Shown one piece after another: positions 16,704 through 27,607 of a DNA stretch of 64,000 nucleotides; position 1 is the stretch's first letter, and the number at the start of each line of letters is the position of its first letter. The notes under the pieces were generated by a model. The model was given only the letters and a program-made list of their open reading frames with translations, had not been told where the DNA came from and searched no databases. The translations under genes and the position numbers were made by a program. Source of the stretch: Prochlorococcus marinus subsp. marinus str. CCMP1375 (GTDB lineage: Bacteria > Cyanobacteriota > Cyanobacteriia > PCC-6307 > Cyanobiaceae); contig NC_005042.1 in NCBI RefSeq assembly GCF_000007925.1, positions 1,116,001-1,180,000 of the forward strand, written 5' to 3'.

Positions 16704-17343
16704 GATTGTTTAAGCTCTAATTAATTTGTTCAATGTTTGATCTATTTAAATTAAAAGCAATTGATTTTTAATTTTATAAATTTAATCTAGGGTGTTAAAC
16801 TATTTATACAAGATTGAACTTATTCTTTTATATTATTACATTAACAGCTATAATCCTAAGTCTTAGGAACGTTATTGTCTAGAAACTGTTCGCTATTTAC
16901 TTATTGAATCTCCCTATTACGTTGAGTATCGTTTGCAAAGAATAGGGCAGAGAAGCCTCTAGCCTTGTTATACGACCATTAAATAATGGCTCATTAGGAT
17001 TCTTGCATAAGTCAACTTGACATGATTTATCAAGCATTTGTAGCCTTTTGCCTTCAAGTATTCCCTGTAAATGAAATATGTTTATTCTTATGTAGACGAA
17101 AAGTAGCCATGGGATTTTTCCATGTAACTAATACATCAACTCAATAGATCAATTGCGACGGTATACTTCAATAAATGCATCAAAGCAATAGATCAATTGC
17201 ACGGTATATTTGTCCATTGCGATATCGTCATAACAATTCGCTAGATTTTCTAGAATATCTATATTGATTGCACAATTTTTTAAGTTTATATATTATCAAT
17301 TAATAGCAAATAAGAGCATCTAAGCTCATTCACGAAATCCAAC
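16704..17343. other. 640-base non-coding region with direct repeats
   Basis: No convincing gene. A 41-codon frame at 17022-17147 (MIYQAFVAFCLQVFPVNEI) is possible but weak. A near-identical direct repeat lies at 17134-17166 and 17178-17210. The length is unusual between two genes in this compact region, so an RNA gene or large regulatory region cannot be excluded. Confidence 0.4.
17134..17210. repeat. imperfect 33-bp direct repeat
   Basis: CATCAACTCAATAGATCAAT plus TGCGACGGTATAC (17134-17166) recurs as CATCAAAGCAATAGATCAAT plus TGCACGGTATATT (17178-17210), with a 44-base period. The core CAATAGATCAATTGC is identical. It lies 134-210 bases upstream of the ribbon-helix-helix gene. Confidence 0.8.
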
Positions 17344-17961
17344 ATGCCTATTAATTCTAGTAATTCTAGACGACAGCAGTTGAATATAAACATAGATCCG
17401 AGTTTACTTTTACAGGCAAAGTCTTGTGCAATTAAAAATGGCAAAACCCTTACAGAATTTGTTGTTGACGCTTTAACATCAAAGATCTGCGAACTAACTA
17501 ACAACCTTGAGCAGTCTAATGAAATAGAAATGGAATATATAGTTCATCAAATGCTGGAAGAATTAGTTAAGGGCAAAAAGTTTTCAGATCTCGGTAGCAT
17601 TGAGTACTCAAAAGTTTTATCTAACACTTTTCAACAGTTGGTTATTGAAAAGGATACTACTCTTCCAAAAGCATTAGAAGAAATTGAAAAAGTGATAGAT
17701 CCGTTCCTTGTTCCCTCATTATTAATTGATAACGAAGGACGAAGGAACCTTGCCACTGCAGAGCAACAAATACTTCTTGTAAAGGAAATTCTCATTGGTA
17801 GTTCAGTTGCATCAGCCGATCACTTGAATCAAGCTGTAGCACAAACTGGTACTTGTCCAGCGTTGAAATCCTTAGAATTATTTGCTGGAAGAAAGCTTCC
17901 TCTTCTTAATCTTTATTTCCTTAAAGCAATCGATTCTAAAGGTGAGAGTCAATCACATTAA
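17344..17961 (+). CDS. ribbon-helix-helix-like protein with unknown C-terminal domain
   Basis: A 205-residue protein. Residues about 10-50 (RRQQLNINIDPSLLLQAKSC, then GKTLTEFVVDALTSKI) match an Arc/CopG-type ribbon-helix-helix DNA-binding domain: a short strand with alternating residues, then two helices. The remaining 150 residues are helical and unfamiliar. A transcriptional regulator is the natural inference, and the direct repeats upstream could be its own operator. Ends convergent with ychF. Confidence 0.55.
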   Translation: MPINSSNSRRQQLNINIDPSLLLQAKSCAIKNGKTLTEFVVDALTSKICELTNNLEQSNEIEMEYIVHQMLEELVKGKKFSDLGSIEYSKVLSNTFQQLVIEKDTTLPKALEEIEKVIDPFLVPSLLIDNEGRRNLATAEQQILLVKEILIGSSVASADHLNQAVAQTGTCPALKSLELFAGRKLPLLNLYFLKAIDSKGESQSH

Positions 17962-18011
17962 TCTAGTTTTATTTCAATATGGTCTAAGCAAATTCATTTC
18001 CAAATATTTAA

Positions 18012-19103
18012 CTAAACATTAAATAAGAACTCCATAACATCTCCCTCCTGAACAATATATTCTTTGCCTTCGCTACGAATCCAACCTTTATTTTTAGCCT
18101 CAAGCAATGACCCAGCTGTAAGTAATTTTTCATAATTAATGGTTTGGGCACGAATAAAGCCTCTTTCAAAATCTGTATGTATTACTCCAGCTGCTTGTGG
18201 AGCAGTCATTCCTGAATTAATTGTCCAAGCTTTGGTTTCCTTTTCTCCGGTAGTGAAATAAGTTCTAAGGCCAAGTAAATTATATGAAGCCTTAATCAAA
18301 CTCTGAAGGCCGCCTTCTTGAACGCCTAATCCAGCCAGATAATCCTGCCTTTCAAATTCTCCTAATTCAATTAATTCAGCCTCTACCTGAGCAGAGATTC
18401 TTACGTTCTCACTACTTTCATTCTCAGCAAGCTCTTTAACATTTTTTGAGAATACATTCCCTAAAGAAAGTTCATCTTCGGTTAAATTCGATGCATAAAT
18501 TATGGGTTTAGCTGTTAGCAATCCCAATGGCTTTATCAATTGTCTTTCTTCATCAAGCAAGGTCACGCTTCTTGCAACTCCTCCTTGTTCAATTTCTAAA
18601 TGTATCTTTTCTAAAATTTGATCTTCAACTTGGCTTTCCTTATTATTGCGAATTTGCTTTTTCAAACGTTCTCTTCGTTTTTCTATTTGACTGAGGTCAG
18701 AAAGCCCAAGTTCCAAATTTATAATTTCTATATCTCTTACTGGATCTACTGAACCAGACACATGAATTACATTTTCATCTTCAAAACAACGCACAACATG
18801 AACTATCGCATCAACTTCACGAATATTCGATAAAAACTTGTTCCCTAGACCTTCTCCTTGGCTAGCTCCTTTAACTAGGCCCGCAATATCAACAAATTCA
18901 ATTCGAGTAGGGACCAATTCTTTGCTATCACTTAAGGCTCCAAGCAACTTAAGTCGATCATCAGGAACTGAAACTGTTCCCACATTTGGCTCAATCGTAC
19001 AGAATGGGAAATTAGCTGCCTGAGCTTGTGCATTTGCAACCAGAGCATTAAACAAAGTGGATTTCCCAACGTTTGGGAGACCAACTATTCCAACTTTGAG
19101 CAT
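18012..19103 (-). CDS. ychF: Obg-family ATPase/GTPase YchF
   Basis: A 363-residue, full-length YchF. It has the P-loop GLPNVGKST at 8-16, the F/C-P-F region NFPFCTIEPNVG, DIAGLVKGASQGEGLGN containing the switch II DxxG motif, a coiled-coil insertion near 135-200, and the C-terminal TGS domain (RTYFTTGEKETKAWTI to the end). YchF prefers ATP and binds ribosomes, with roles in stress responses. The start overlaps no neighbour, and the divergent gap to the efflux adaptor is about 120 bases. Confidence 0.95.
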   Translation of the reverse strand: MLKVGIVGLPNVGKSTLFNALVANAQAQAANFPFCTIEPNVGTVSVPDDRLKLLGALSDSKELVPTRIEFVDIAGLVKGASQGEGLGNKFLSNIREVDAIVHVVRCFEDENVIHVSGSVDPVRDIEIINLELGLSDLSQIEKRRERLKKQIRNNKESQVEDQILEKIHLEIEQGGVARSVTLLDEERQLIKPLGLLTAKPIIYASNLTEDELSLGNVFSKNVKELAENESSENVRISAQVEAELIELGEFERQDYLAGLGVQEGGLQSLIKASYNLLGLRTYFTTGEKETKAWTINSGMTAPQAAGVIHTDFERGFIRAQTINYEKLLTAGSLLEAKNKGWIRSEGKEYIVQEGDVMEFLFNV

Positions 19104-19225
19104 CAGAAAAATTCTAAAAGCAACATTCGAGGGGTTATTCTGACCAAACTAATCGCTCTAGAGCTTTTAAACCAACTAAAAGAAAAAAAACTAAACCGGC
19201 TCAACAAAAAGTTCCATTAAAACCA

Positions 19226-20287
19226 ATGATAGGCCTAAATCAAAAAAAACTTGTTAGCCTCGCTGCTTTTCTATTAATCATAATTGGTGGCAATGTTCTT
19301 TGGAAAACAAGCTCTGCTGATAAAAAAAGAGATATAATGAGCTATACGATCAAAGCTGAAGAAGGGAAATTACCATCTCTAATTAATGCGAGTGGAAAAT
19401 TACAGGCCCAAAGGAGCCTAGATGTTAATCCTCATCGTCAAGGGATAATCGAAGAGGTTTATGTTAAAGAAGGAGATGAAGTGGTTAAGAATCAATTACT
19501 TGCAAAGATAGAAGGCCGTGATTTCAAATATCGTTTCAATGCACTGAGCGCCGAATTTGAAAACGCGAAAGCTGCTTTTGAACGACGTGAGCAATTGTTT
19601 TTAGAAGGGGGTATAAGCAAAGAAAAGTATGAAGAATTTCAAAAAAGCTTTTTAATAAAAAAAGCCAATCTTGAGCAAATTCAAGTTGAAGGAGAAGAGC
19701 TATTTATAAAATCTCCTTTAGAAGGAGTTATTACAGCAAGATATGCAGAACCTGGTATGTTTGTTTCTCCAAATTCACCTAAATCAAATAATGAAACCTC
19801 TATAAAAAGTTCTGTTGTCGAAATATCTCAAGGAATAGAAGTAATATCAAAAGTACCTGAAAGTGACATTGGTCGTATCCAAACGGGTCAAATGGGAAGC
19901 GTCCGTGTTGAAGCTTTCCCAGATGAACGTTTCAATTCGTTTGTCAGTGAAATAGCTCCTAGAGCAACTAGAAACAACAACGTCACTTCATTCGAGGTGA
20001 AACTATCCCTAGTCAAACCTCCTAAGAAATTGAGAATTGGGATGACAGCTGATATAGAGTTCCAGACTGGTGAGTCTGGAACTAGAACAATTGTTCCTAC
20101 TGTTGCAATAGTGACTGAAGATGGAAATCCTGGATTGTTAATTGTTGGAAAAAAGGAAGAGCCCTTATTCCAAAAAGTGGAACTTGGTTCAAGTAGTGGT
20201 AACAAAACTGCAATCATTAAAGGAATAAATCCTGGAGAGAGAGTTTTTATTGACATTCCTCCATGGTCAAAAAGAAAACGCAATTAA
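19226..20287 (+). CDS. HlyD/RND-type efflux periplasmic adaptor
   Basis: A 353-residue membrane fusion protein with an N-terminal anchor (about 8-28), a split biotinyl-lipoyl-like domain (GKLQAQRSLDVNPHRQGIIE, then VKEGDEVVKNQLLAKIEGRD), a short helical hairpin near 100-150, and a beta-barrel/MP domain (IGRIQTGQMGSVRVEAFPDE; KLRIGMTADIEFQTG). It would link an inner-membrane exporter to the outer membrane. No transporter gene is adjacent, so the partner must lie elsewhere. It precedes polA by 32 bases. Confidence 0.85.
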   Translation: MIGLNQKKLVSLAAFLLIIIGGNVLWKTSSADKKRDIMSYTIKAEEGKLPSLINASGKLQAQRSLDVNPHRQGIIEEVYVKEGDEVVKNQLLAKIEGRDFKYRFNALSAEFENAKAAFERREQLFLEGGISKEKYEEFQKSFLIKKANLEQIQVEGEELFIKSPLEGVITARYAEPGMFVSPNSPKSNNETSIKSSVVEISQGIEVISKVPESDIGRIQTGQMGSVRVEAFPDERFNSFVSEIAPRATRNNNVTSFEVKLSLVKPPKKLRIGMTADIEFQTGESGTRTIVPTVAIVTEDGNPGLLIVGKKEEPLFQKVELGSSSGNKTAIIKGINPGERVFIDIPPWSKRKRN

Positions 20288-20319
20288 ATTAAGTCACCAA
20301 ACATCACATCAATGAACTT

Positions 20320-23277
20320 ATGCCTGAAGACAAAGGAAAACCTATTTTACTACTTGTTGATGGACATTCCCTTGCTTTCCGAAGCTTCTATGCTTTTAGC
20401 AAAGGAGGAGAAGGAGGTCTACAAACAAAAGAAGGTACACCTACCAGCGTGACATATGGCTTTCTAAAAAGTCTTCTTGATAACTGCAAGCTACTTAGCC
20501 CTGAAGGGGTAACAATTGCTTTTGATACTGCTGAGCCGACATTTAGGCATAAAGCAGACCCAAATTACAAAGCCAATAGAGATGTCGCCCCAGATATTTT
20601 CTTTCAAGATCTAGCACAGCTTCAAAAGATTCTTGAAGAAAGTCTCAATCTTCCTATCTTTACAGCACCGGGCTATGAAGCAGATGACGTCTTAGGAACA
20701 TTAGCGAACAAAGCTTCCGACAATGGTTGGCAAGTGCGCATACTTACTGGTGATAGAGACCTGTTTCAACTTGTTGACGACGATAGGAATATAGCCGTTT
20801 TATATATGGGGGGGGGACCCTATGCAAAAAGCGGTAGTCCAGCATTTATTAATGAGGCTGGCGTAAAAACTAAGCTTGGTGTTATCCCCACAAAAGTCAT
20901 TGATTTAAAAGCATTAACAGGGGACAGCTCTGACAATATACCTGGCATCAGAGGGGTCGGTCCTAAAACGGCTATTAACTTACTTAAAGAGAATGGTGAT
21001 TTAGATGGCATATTTAAAATATTAGATTACCTGGAAACAAAAGGAGAAAAAGCAACTCAAGGAGTAATCAAAGGTGCGTTAAAAGAAAAATTAAAAACCG
21101 GGAAAGAGAATGCTTATCTTTCACGCCAATTAGCCGAAATTATGATTAACGTCCCAATTAAAGAACTCAGTAATTTAGAACTAACTAAAATAAATCAAGA
21201 ATCTTTAAAAAATTCTCTTGAGGGGCTAGAACTTTTTAGCCTCATTAATCAGTTGCCAAATTTTACAGCTAGTTTCTCTAAAGGAGGATTCAATACAAAT
21301 CAGAGAAGCATTTCTTCTACTGATAAAAAATCAAACAATAAAAAAAATACACCTGACGAAAAGATCGAGGACTCAGGTACTCAGCCTCCTGCTATTAAGC
21401 CACAAATCATTGAAACCGAATCTCAACTTAAATCTCTTGTAAATAAACTAAGCAGATGTAATGAACCACTACAGCCAGTTGCTATTGATACCGAAACAAC
21501 TAGTTTAAATCCATTTAAAGCCGAACTAGTTGGGCTTGGCTTTTGCTGGGGTGAAAATCTTGATGATATAGCCTACATCCCTTTAGGCCATAATTCTCAA
21601 GGAGAGTTAAAGGATCAATCAATAAGACAACAGCTCCCTATACAGAATGTTATTCAATCACTTACTCCTTGGCTAAGCAGTTCATACCATCCTAAAGTAC
21701 TCCAAAATGCTAAGTATGATCGTCTGATTTTTTTACACAATGGGATTCCATTGGAGGGTGTAGTAATGGACACACTCCTTGCCGACTATCTTTCTAATTC
21801 GACAAACAAACATAGCCTAGATGAAATAGCTAAAAGAGAGTATGGGTTTACACCAATTAACTTCAAGGAACTTGTAGGAAAAGGAGAAACTTTTAAAGAT
21901 GTTGATATTGATACAGCAAGTATTTATTGTGGAATGGACGTATATCTCACCAGAAAACTTTCTTTTCGAATTAGATCTCAACTTCAAACTAAGGGATCAG
22001 AACTAATTCAACTTTTAGAGAAAGTAGAGCAACCACTTGAACCAATTCTAGCGGAAATGGAAGCAAGAGGTATATGCATAGACATTCCTTACTTAAAAGA
22101 ATTGTCAAAAGAATTAAACCAAACGCTAAAAGGACTTGAAGAACAAGCCTATAAAAGTGCTGGGTTTGAATTTAATCTCAATTCTCCAAAACAACTTGGC
22201 GAAATACTTTTTGATAAATTAGCTCTTGATAAGAAGAAATCTCGCAAAACAAAAACTGGTTGGAGCACTGATGCTAATGTTCTTGAAAGACTTGAAGCAG
22301 ACCACCCATTAGTTCCTTTATTAGTAGAGCACAGAACACTTAGCAAACTTGTAAGTACTTATGTGGATGCACTCCCTCAACTAGTTGAAGCAGAAACAGG
22401 CAGAGTCCATACCGACTTCAACCAAGCTGTAACAGCAACAGGCCGTTTAAGTAGTAGCAATCCAAACCTACAAAACATCCCTATTCGTACTGAATTTAGC
22501 CGACGTATAAGGAAGGCTTTCCTTCCCCAGGAAAACTGGAAGCTAATAAGCGCAGACTACTCTCAAATAGAGCTGCGTATTCTAGCTCACCTTTCAGGTG
22601 AAGAAATTCTACAAGAAGCCTATAAGAATGGTGATGATGTTCACACTCTAACTGCAAAAATTCTATTAGAAAAAGAGTCAATTAATTCTAATGAAAGGCG
22701 ACTAGGCAAAACAATAAATTTCGGAGTCATTTATGGTATGGGAGCCCAACGTTTTGCAAGATCTACAGGCCTAAATCAATCAGAAGCAAAAGACTTCTTG
22801 AATCGTTTTAAAGAAAGATATCCTAAAGTTTTTTCATTCTTAGAACTACAAGAAAGACTTGCCTTAAGTAAAGGCTACGTTCAAACATTATTAGGGAGAC
22901 GTCGCTACTTTAATTTTGACAAGAATGGATTAGGTCGACTTTTAGGTAGTGATCCTATGAATATAGACCTAAAGCGTGCTCGAAGAGCTGGTATGGAAGC
23001 CCAACAATTAAGAGCTGCTGCAAATGCACCCATACAAGGTTCTAGCGCAGATATTATTAAAATTGCCATGGTACAACTAGCTACGAAACTTAAAGTAAGT
23101 GGTGTAGCAGCAAATCTTTTATTACAAGTTCATGATGAATTGGTTTTAGAAGTAGAGCCATCAGTAATAGAAGAAGTTAAAAACATAGTTGTTAGTACAA
23201 TGGAAAATGCTGTACACCTTGCTGTTCCTTTAGTTGTACACGCATCTATTGGAGACAATTGGATGGATGCCAAGTAA
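20320..23277 (+). CDS. polA: DNA polymerase I
   Basis: A 985-residue, three-domain polymerase. The 5'-3' nuclease starts [18 protein letters not shown] and includes [11 protein letters not shown] and the H3TH loop [16 protein letters not shown]. The proofreading domain has DTETTS near 390 and intact later motifs ([18 protein letters not shown]), so exonuclease activity is likely. The polymerase core has [16 protein letters not shown] near 746, the O-helix [18 protein letters not shown] and [10 protein letters not shown] near 936. It functions in Okazaki fragment processing and repair. A run of nine G residues lies in the first domain. Confidence 0.97.
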   Translation: MPEDKGKPILLLVDGHSLAFRSFYAFSKGGEGGLQTKEGTPTSVTYGFLKSLLDNCKLLSPEGVTIAFDTAEPTFRHKADPNYKANRDVAPDIFFQDLAQLQKILEESLNLPIFTAPGYEADDVLGTLANKASDNGWQVRILTGDRDLFQLVDDDRNIAVLYMGGGPYAKSGSPAFINEAGVKTKLGVIPTKVIDLKALTGDSSDNIPGIRGVGPKTAINLLKENGDLDGIFKILDYLETKGEKATQGVIKGALKEKLKTGKENAYLSRQLAEIMINVPIKELSNLELTKINQESLKNSLEGLELFSLINQLPNFTASFSKGGFNTNQRSISSTDKKSNNKKNTPDEKIEDSGTQPPAIKPQIIETESQLKSLVNKLSRCNEPLQPVAIDTETTSLNPFKAELVGLGFCWGENLDDIAYIPLGHNSQGELKDQSIRQQLPIQNVIQSLTPWLSSSYHPKVLQNAKYDRLIFLHNGIPLEGVVMDTLLADYLSNSTNKHSLDEIAKREYGFTPINFKELVGKGETFKDVDIDTASIYCGMDVYLTRKLSFRIRSQLQTKGSELIQLLEKVEQPLEPILAEMEARGICIDIPYLKELSKELNQTLKGLEEQAYKSAGFEFNLNSPKQLGEILFDKLALDKKKSRKTKTGWSTDANVLERLEADHPLVPLLVEHRTLSKLVSTYVDALPQLVEAETGRVHTDFNQAVTATGRLSSSNPNLQNIPIRTEFSRRIRKAFLPQENWKLISADYSQIELRILAHLSGEEILQEAYKNGDDVHTLTAKILLEKESINSNERRLGKTINFGVIYGMGAQRFARSTGLNQSEAKDFLNRFKERYPKVFSFLELQERLALSKGYVQTLLGRRRYFNFDKNGLGRLLGSDPMNIDLKRARRAGMEAQQLRAAANAPIQGSSADIIKIAMVQLATKLKVSGVAANLLLQVHDELVLEVEPSVIEEVKNIVVSTMENAVHLAVPLVVHASIGDNWMDAK
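20808..20816 (+). repeat. nine-base G run inside polA
   Basis: The sequence ATGGGGGGGGGACCC encodes Met-Gly-Gly-Gly-Pro in the nuclease domain. Long G runs are rare in such AT-rich DNA and are slippage-prone. The frame is intact in this copy. Confidence 0.9.
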
Positions 23278-24820
23278 ACAGCTAATTCAATGCTTCTTAT
23301 TAAACTCTCTAAATAAAAAAGTGCCTTTAAAGCTAACAAACACACTAACCAGGAGAACAGAAACTTTTAGTTCGCTAAAGCCAGGAGAAGTAAGCATTTA
23401 TTGTTGTGGTGTCACTGTTTATGATCTTTGCCACTTAGGCCATGCACGTAGTTACATAGTTTGGGATGTTTTAAGGAGATACTTCATTGCGCAAGGATAT
23501 AAGGTTAAATTTGTTCAGAACTTTACTGATATTGACGACAAAATTTTAGCAAGAGCTTCTAAAGAAAACTGCACGATGAATGAAGTTAGCGAAAGAAATA
23601 TTGAAGAATTTCATCGAGATATGGACGCTTTAGGCATCTTACGACCAGATCGAATGCCTCGAGCAACAAGGTGCCTCGAAGAGATTAAATCAATGATTGA
23701 AGAATTAGAAAAGAAAGGAGCTGCTTATTCAGCAGAAGGAGATGTCTATTTTGCTGTAATGAAGCATGCCAATTATGGGAAATTAAGTAAGCGTGATTTA
23801 TCTGAACAACAACTTAATGCTGATGGGAGAGTTACAGATAAGGAAGAAGCCCGTAAACAAAACCCATTTGACTTTGCACTTTGGAAAGCAGCCAAGGAAG
23901 GAGAACAAAGTTTTCCTTCCCCATGGGGAGCAGGCAGACCTGGTTGGCATATTGAATGCTCAGCAATGGTTCTTCAGGAACTAGGTGAAACTATCGATAT
24001 TCATCTAGGTGGTGCTGACTTGATATTTCCACATCACGAAAATGAGATTGCTCAATCTGAAGTAGCAAATGGCAAAAAACTTGCAAAATATTGGCTTCAC
24101 AATGGAATGGTGAATGTTGGTGGCCAAAAAATGAGCAAATCGCTTGGCAACTTCACCACAATAAGGGCCCTTCTTAAGGAAGGAATTTCTGCAATGACAC
24201 TAAGACTTTTCATACTACAAGCTCACTATCGAAAACCACTTGATTTCACAAAAGAATCTCTTGATGCTGCTTCAACAGGATGGAAAAGGTTAAATGTAAT
24301 TCTTTGTTTAGGTCTAATGAAACATCAAACTCTTAATTGGCCTAAACCAAACATTCAAGAATCAAAGATCACTTCTCTAAGTAAGCACTCCTTAAATGAG
24401 ACGTTAAACCTATCTCGCCAACAATTTATAGATGCATTAAATAACGATATAAATACGTCTGTAGCTATATCGATTCTATTTGAACTTGCTCGTCCATTAA
24501 GGTCATTAAGCAATCAAATTGAAAATGGCAGCTCCGAATTAATCTCTGAGTCTGACAAACACACTTCATACTCCAGATGGTTACTCCTTACTGAATTAGC
24601 AAATGTTCTAGGATTACAAGCCGAGCTACCAAAAACAAGAACTTCTAAACAAAGTCAAAATCTCGATGAAGTTCTGATAAGAGAAGCAATCCAAGAACGT
24701 AAGGATGCAAAATTATCGGGTGACTTTGCTAAAGCAGATAAAATCCGGGAAGAACTGAACCTCAAAGGGGTTCAGTTGATTGATAAAAAAGATGGAGTAA
24801 CAGAATGGATTCAAAGTTAA
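23267..24820 (+). CDS. cysS: cysteinyl-tRNA synthetase
   Basis: A class I synthetase of about 517 residues that charges tRNA-Cys. It has the zinc-ligand region [19 protein letters not shown] with the HIGH-like HLGHAR, the GWHIECSAM and [14 protein letters not shown] zinc-site segments, and the KMSKSLGN loop near 288. The chosen ATG overlaps the end of polA by 11 bases; an earlier frame start at 23234 lies deep in polA and is less likely. Translational coupling with polA is probable. Confidence 0.95.
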
Positions 24821-24908
24821 AGTATTTCTCCATTCCTTCCCAGATCATTAACTTTTTGTACTTAATGCAGCCTTCAAATGAGAGACTAGTAATAACTGCT
24901 TGAACATT

Positions 24909-26162
24909 GTGAAAGCCATCAGCGTGCTGGGCTCCACTGGTTCGATTGGCACCCAAACTCTCGAAATAGCCAAAGAGTGTCCTGAGCAGTTCAAAGTAGT
25001 TGCTTTAACTGCCGGTAGGAACTTGGATTTGCTTATCAAGCAAATCCAAGAGCATCAACCAGAGGTTGTCGCGTTGGCTAGGAAAGATATTTTGCCAGAA
25101 CTTCAGGAGCGTCTAAATAGTTTAACTGGAAAAGAAAGACCTAACGCCCTCCCACACTTAGTTGCTGGAAATGATGGCTTAAACATTGCAGCTTCATGGC
25201 ACAGTGCAGATCTTGTTGTTACAGGGATTGTTGGTTGTGCAGGTCTGCTACCTACTCTGGCTGCAATAAAGGCTGGTAAAGATATTGCACTAGCAAACAA
25301 AGAAACTTTAATTGCAGCTGGCCCGGTTGTAATTCCAGAATTAAAACGCAGTGGCAGCAGATTGCTACCTGCAGATTCAGAACATTCAGCCATTTTTCAA
25401 TGCTTACAAGGGACTCCTTGGCCAGAAAATGCTCGGCTTTCTACTGGAATCCCAACTCCAGGACTAAGGAACATTCAGCTAACAGCATCTGGGGGAGCCT
25501 TTCGTGACTGGGCCACAGAAGACTTGAAACATGCCTCTATTAAAGATGCAACTAGTCATCCGAATTGGAGTATGGGAAAAAAAATAACGGTTGATTCGGC
25601 AACTCTTATGAATAAGGGACTTGAAGTGATAGAAGCCCATTATTTATTTGGTCTTGATTACGACCATATAGAAATAGTTATTCACCCTCAAAGCATTATT
25701 CATTCAATGATTGAATTGAATGATTCTTCCGTTTTAGCTCAGATGGGTTGGCCTGATATGAAGCTTCCAATTCTATATGCTATGAGTTGGCCGAATAGGA
25801 TTAACACTTCTTGGAGAAGACTTAATCTTTCAGAAATAGGTAAATTAACTTTTCATGAACCAGATACATCAAAATATCCATGCATGGAGCTTGCCTATGC
25901 GGCAGGGAAAGCAGCAGGCACTATGCCAGCTGTTCTTAATGCTGCAAATGAAGAAGCTGTGGCCCTTTTTCTAGAAGAAAAAATTCATTTCCTAAATATT
26001 CCAAAGGTTATTGAGGCGGCCTGTGAAAACCATAAGAAAGATCTAAAATTTGACCCTCAACTTCAAGATGTAATCGAAGTAGATTATTGGGCTCGTAGAG
26101 AAGTGAGATCTCAAGTTCAAAAAGATTCGAATCAAATAACCATGGCCACATACAAAAAATGA
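24909..26162 (+). CDS. dxr: 1-deoxy-D-xylulose 5-phosphate reductoisomerase
   Basis: A 417-residue enzyme of the MEP isoprenoid pathway, converting DXP to 2-C-methylerythritol 4-phosphate with NADPH. The NADPH loop [20 protein letters not shown] opens the protein. Metal and substrate motifs include [47 protein letters not shown] and [18 protein letters not shown] at 24909 gives the standard start; a TTG three codons earlier is possible. The pathway supplies chlorophyll phytyl chains and carotenoids. Confidence 0.95.
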   Translation: MKAISVLGSTGSIGTQTLEIAKECPEQFKVVALTAGRNLDLLIKQIQEHQPEVVALARKDILPELQERLNSLTGKERPNALPHLVAGNDGLNIAASWHSADLVVTGIVGCAGLLPTLAAIKAGKDIALANKETLIAAGPVVIPELKRSGSRLLPADSEHSAIFQCLQGTPWPENARLSTGIPTPGLRNIQLTASGGAFRDWATEDLKHASIKDATSHPNWSMGKKITVDSATLMNKGLEVIEAHYLFGLDYDHIEIVIHPQSIIHSMIELNDSSVLAQMGWPDMKLPILYAMSWPNRINTSWRRLNLSEIGKLTFHEPDTSKYPCMELAYAAGKAAGTMPAVLNAANEEAVALFLEEKIHFLNIPKVIEAACENHKKDLKFDPQLQDVIEVDYWARREVRSQVQKDSNQITMATYKK

Positions 26163-26515
26163 GTGCTCAAATAAGTCACCATTTATTGCTATGTGGAACT
26201 TCTAAGAAGTCATTATGTTGCGAAGCTGATGAAGGTCTCAAAAGCTGGAAAAAACTTAAACTTGTTTTACAAGAATTAAATCTTGAAGACCCTAACCGTC
26301 CAGAAGGAATTGTTTTGCGTAGCAAAGTAGACTGTTTGAGGATTTGCAGCGCAGGTCCAATACTTTTGATTTGGCCTGAAGGCATTTGGTATCACAACGT
26401 TTCTGCTGATCGCATAGAACCAATCGTCAAAGGCCATGTGGTAGAAGGAACCCCAATAAAAGAATGGGTCTTCAAAGAGACTCCTCTAAATAATTCAACT
26501 AACAAGCTTCATTAA
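26159..26515 (+). CDS. thioredoxin-like [2Fe-2S] ferredoxin
   Basis: A 118-residue protein with the cysteine layout of thioredoxin-fold [2Fe-2S] proteins: [13 protein letters not shown] (C12, C20/C21) and a later [19 protein letters not shown] (C59, C63). Such proteins act in electron transfer or cluster handling. The ATG overlaps the dxr stop (ATGA), so it is coupled to dxr; IspG and IspH of the same pathway are iron-sulfur enzymes, which makes a functional link attractive but unproven. Its 3' end overlaps the convergent hydrolase gene by 21 bases. Confidence 0.8.
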   Translation: MSAQISHHLLLCGTSKKSLCCEADEGLKSWKKLKLVLQELNLEDPNRPEGIVLRSKVDCLRICSAGPILLIWPEGIWYHNVSADRIEPIVKGHVVEGTPIKEWVFKETPLNNSTNKLH

Positions 26516-27607
26516 CCAACTTTTAACAACTTCATCGCCCCAGCAACCATTTAAACCATGAAAGCCATTGTGGCCTCCTTTTTTCGTTAATAAAATTTCT
26601 AATTTAGAAGACAAGTTTCTAATTTGAATATTTTCAAATAAATTTTTAGCAGATTCAGCAGGGACCCAAGGATCATCAAGAGAATGAATTAGAAGAGTCT
26701 TCGGCATCTTTTCAAGGGTATTGAAAAGCAATCTATTCAATGGTGATGCTGTCCTGTAATAGTCATCAACACTTTTAAAGCCCCATCTAGGAGCTGTAAT
26801 AGCTGCATCAAACGCCTTAATAGAAGAAGCGACTGGAATATTCCAAAAATTTCTTTGAACTAAAAACTCTCTTTCTATTTCAGTAACTCCAAATGGATCT
26901 TCAAGAGTCTGCTGAACTAATCTATTAAGAAGCCACGTCTGATAAAGACTATTACGAGGTCGCTCAATAGATGCACTGCATTCAGACAAGTCTAATGGAG
27001 TACTAATACAAGCCAACGCATCTAAAGCCATACTTCCTGTTAGAGATGCAAAGTCCAAGCAAGCGTTCAATAAGATTGTCCCCCCAAGCGAAATACCTAC
27101 TCCAAAGACTGGTAGGGCCTGATTTGTTGTATTGCCACTACTCCCAAGTAAGCAAGAAATTTCTCTAGCTTTCTCAATTGCCGGAAATATATCGCTATTA
27201 CAATTAGCTGCATATGTTCCTGCTGCAAATTGTCTACCAGGGGAGGCACCTCGAAGGTTTAATCTCAAAACAGCAAAGCCTGAATCCAATAAAGCAGCAG
27301 TCATACGTCTAAGACCTCTTCTGCGACTTGAACCACCTAATCCATGAAGTAGCAAAATCAAGCCTTTTACTTTTAAAGTTTTCAATGGAAGATTAAGAAA
27401 GGCTATTAAATGTTCTTTCTTTGGATTTTTAGACCATTTAGAAGGAATCTCTATTTGCACAAGCTCATTATCATAAAGATATAAATTTTCATCAATGAAA
27501 GTATCTCTAAGAGTCTGAAGATCTCCACCAAACCAAGGGAAACGCTGCTTAAACGGTTCTATTTCAAGTTCATCAAGAAGCTTTTGATGAAATTCAGCCT
27601 TTACCAC
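26495..27607 (-). CDS. YheT-like alpha/beta hydrolase
   Basis: A 370-residue serine hydrolase of the YheT/ABHD group. It has LLLHGLGGSS at 85-94 (oxyanion region), LRLNLRGASPG, the nucleophile elbow GVGISLGG with S173, and late acid/His motifs IHSLDDPWVP and KGGHNGFHG. The substrate is unknown; relatives act on acyl esters or lipids. It starts with GTG overlapping the pntB stop by about 14 bases, so it is the last gene of the pnt operon. Confidence 0.8.
   Translation of the reverse strand: MVKAEFHQKLLDELEIEPFKQRFPWFGGDLQTLRDTFIDENLYLYDNELVQIEIPSKWSKNPKKEHLIAFLNLPLKTLKVKGLILLLHGLGGSSRRRGLRRMTAALLDSGFAVLRLNLRGASPGRQFAAGTYAANCNSDIFPAIEKAREISCLLGSSGNTTNQALPVFGVGISLGGTILLNACLDFASLTGSMALDALACISTPLDLSECSASIERPRNSLYQTWLLNRLVQQTLEDPFGVTEIEREFLVQRNFWNIPVASSIKAFDAAITAPRWGFKSVDDYYRTASPLNRLLFNTLEKMPKTLLIHSLDDPWVPAESAKNLFENIQIRNLSSKLEILLTKKGGHNGFHGLNGCWGDEVVKSWLMKLVS

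Noticed and set aside
17022-17147. 41-codon frame in the 640-base gap
   Set aside because: Weak start context, no recognisable pattern, and it overlaps the direct repeat.
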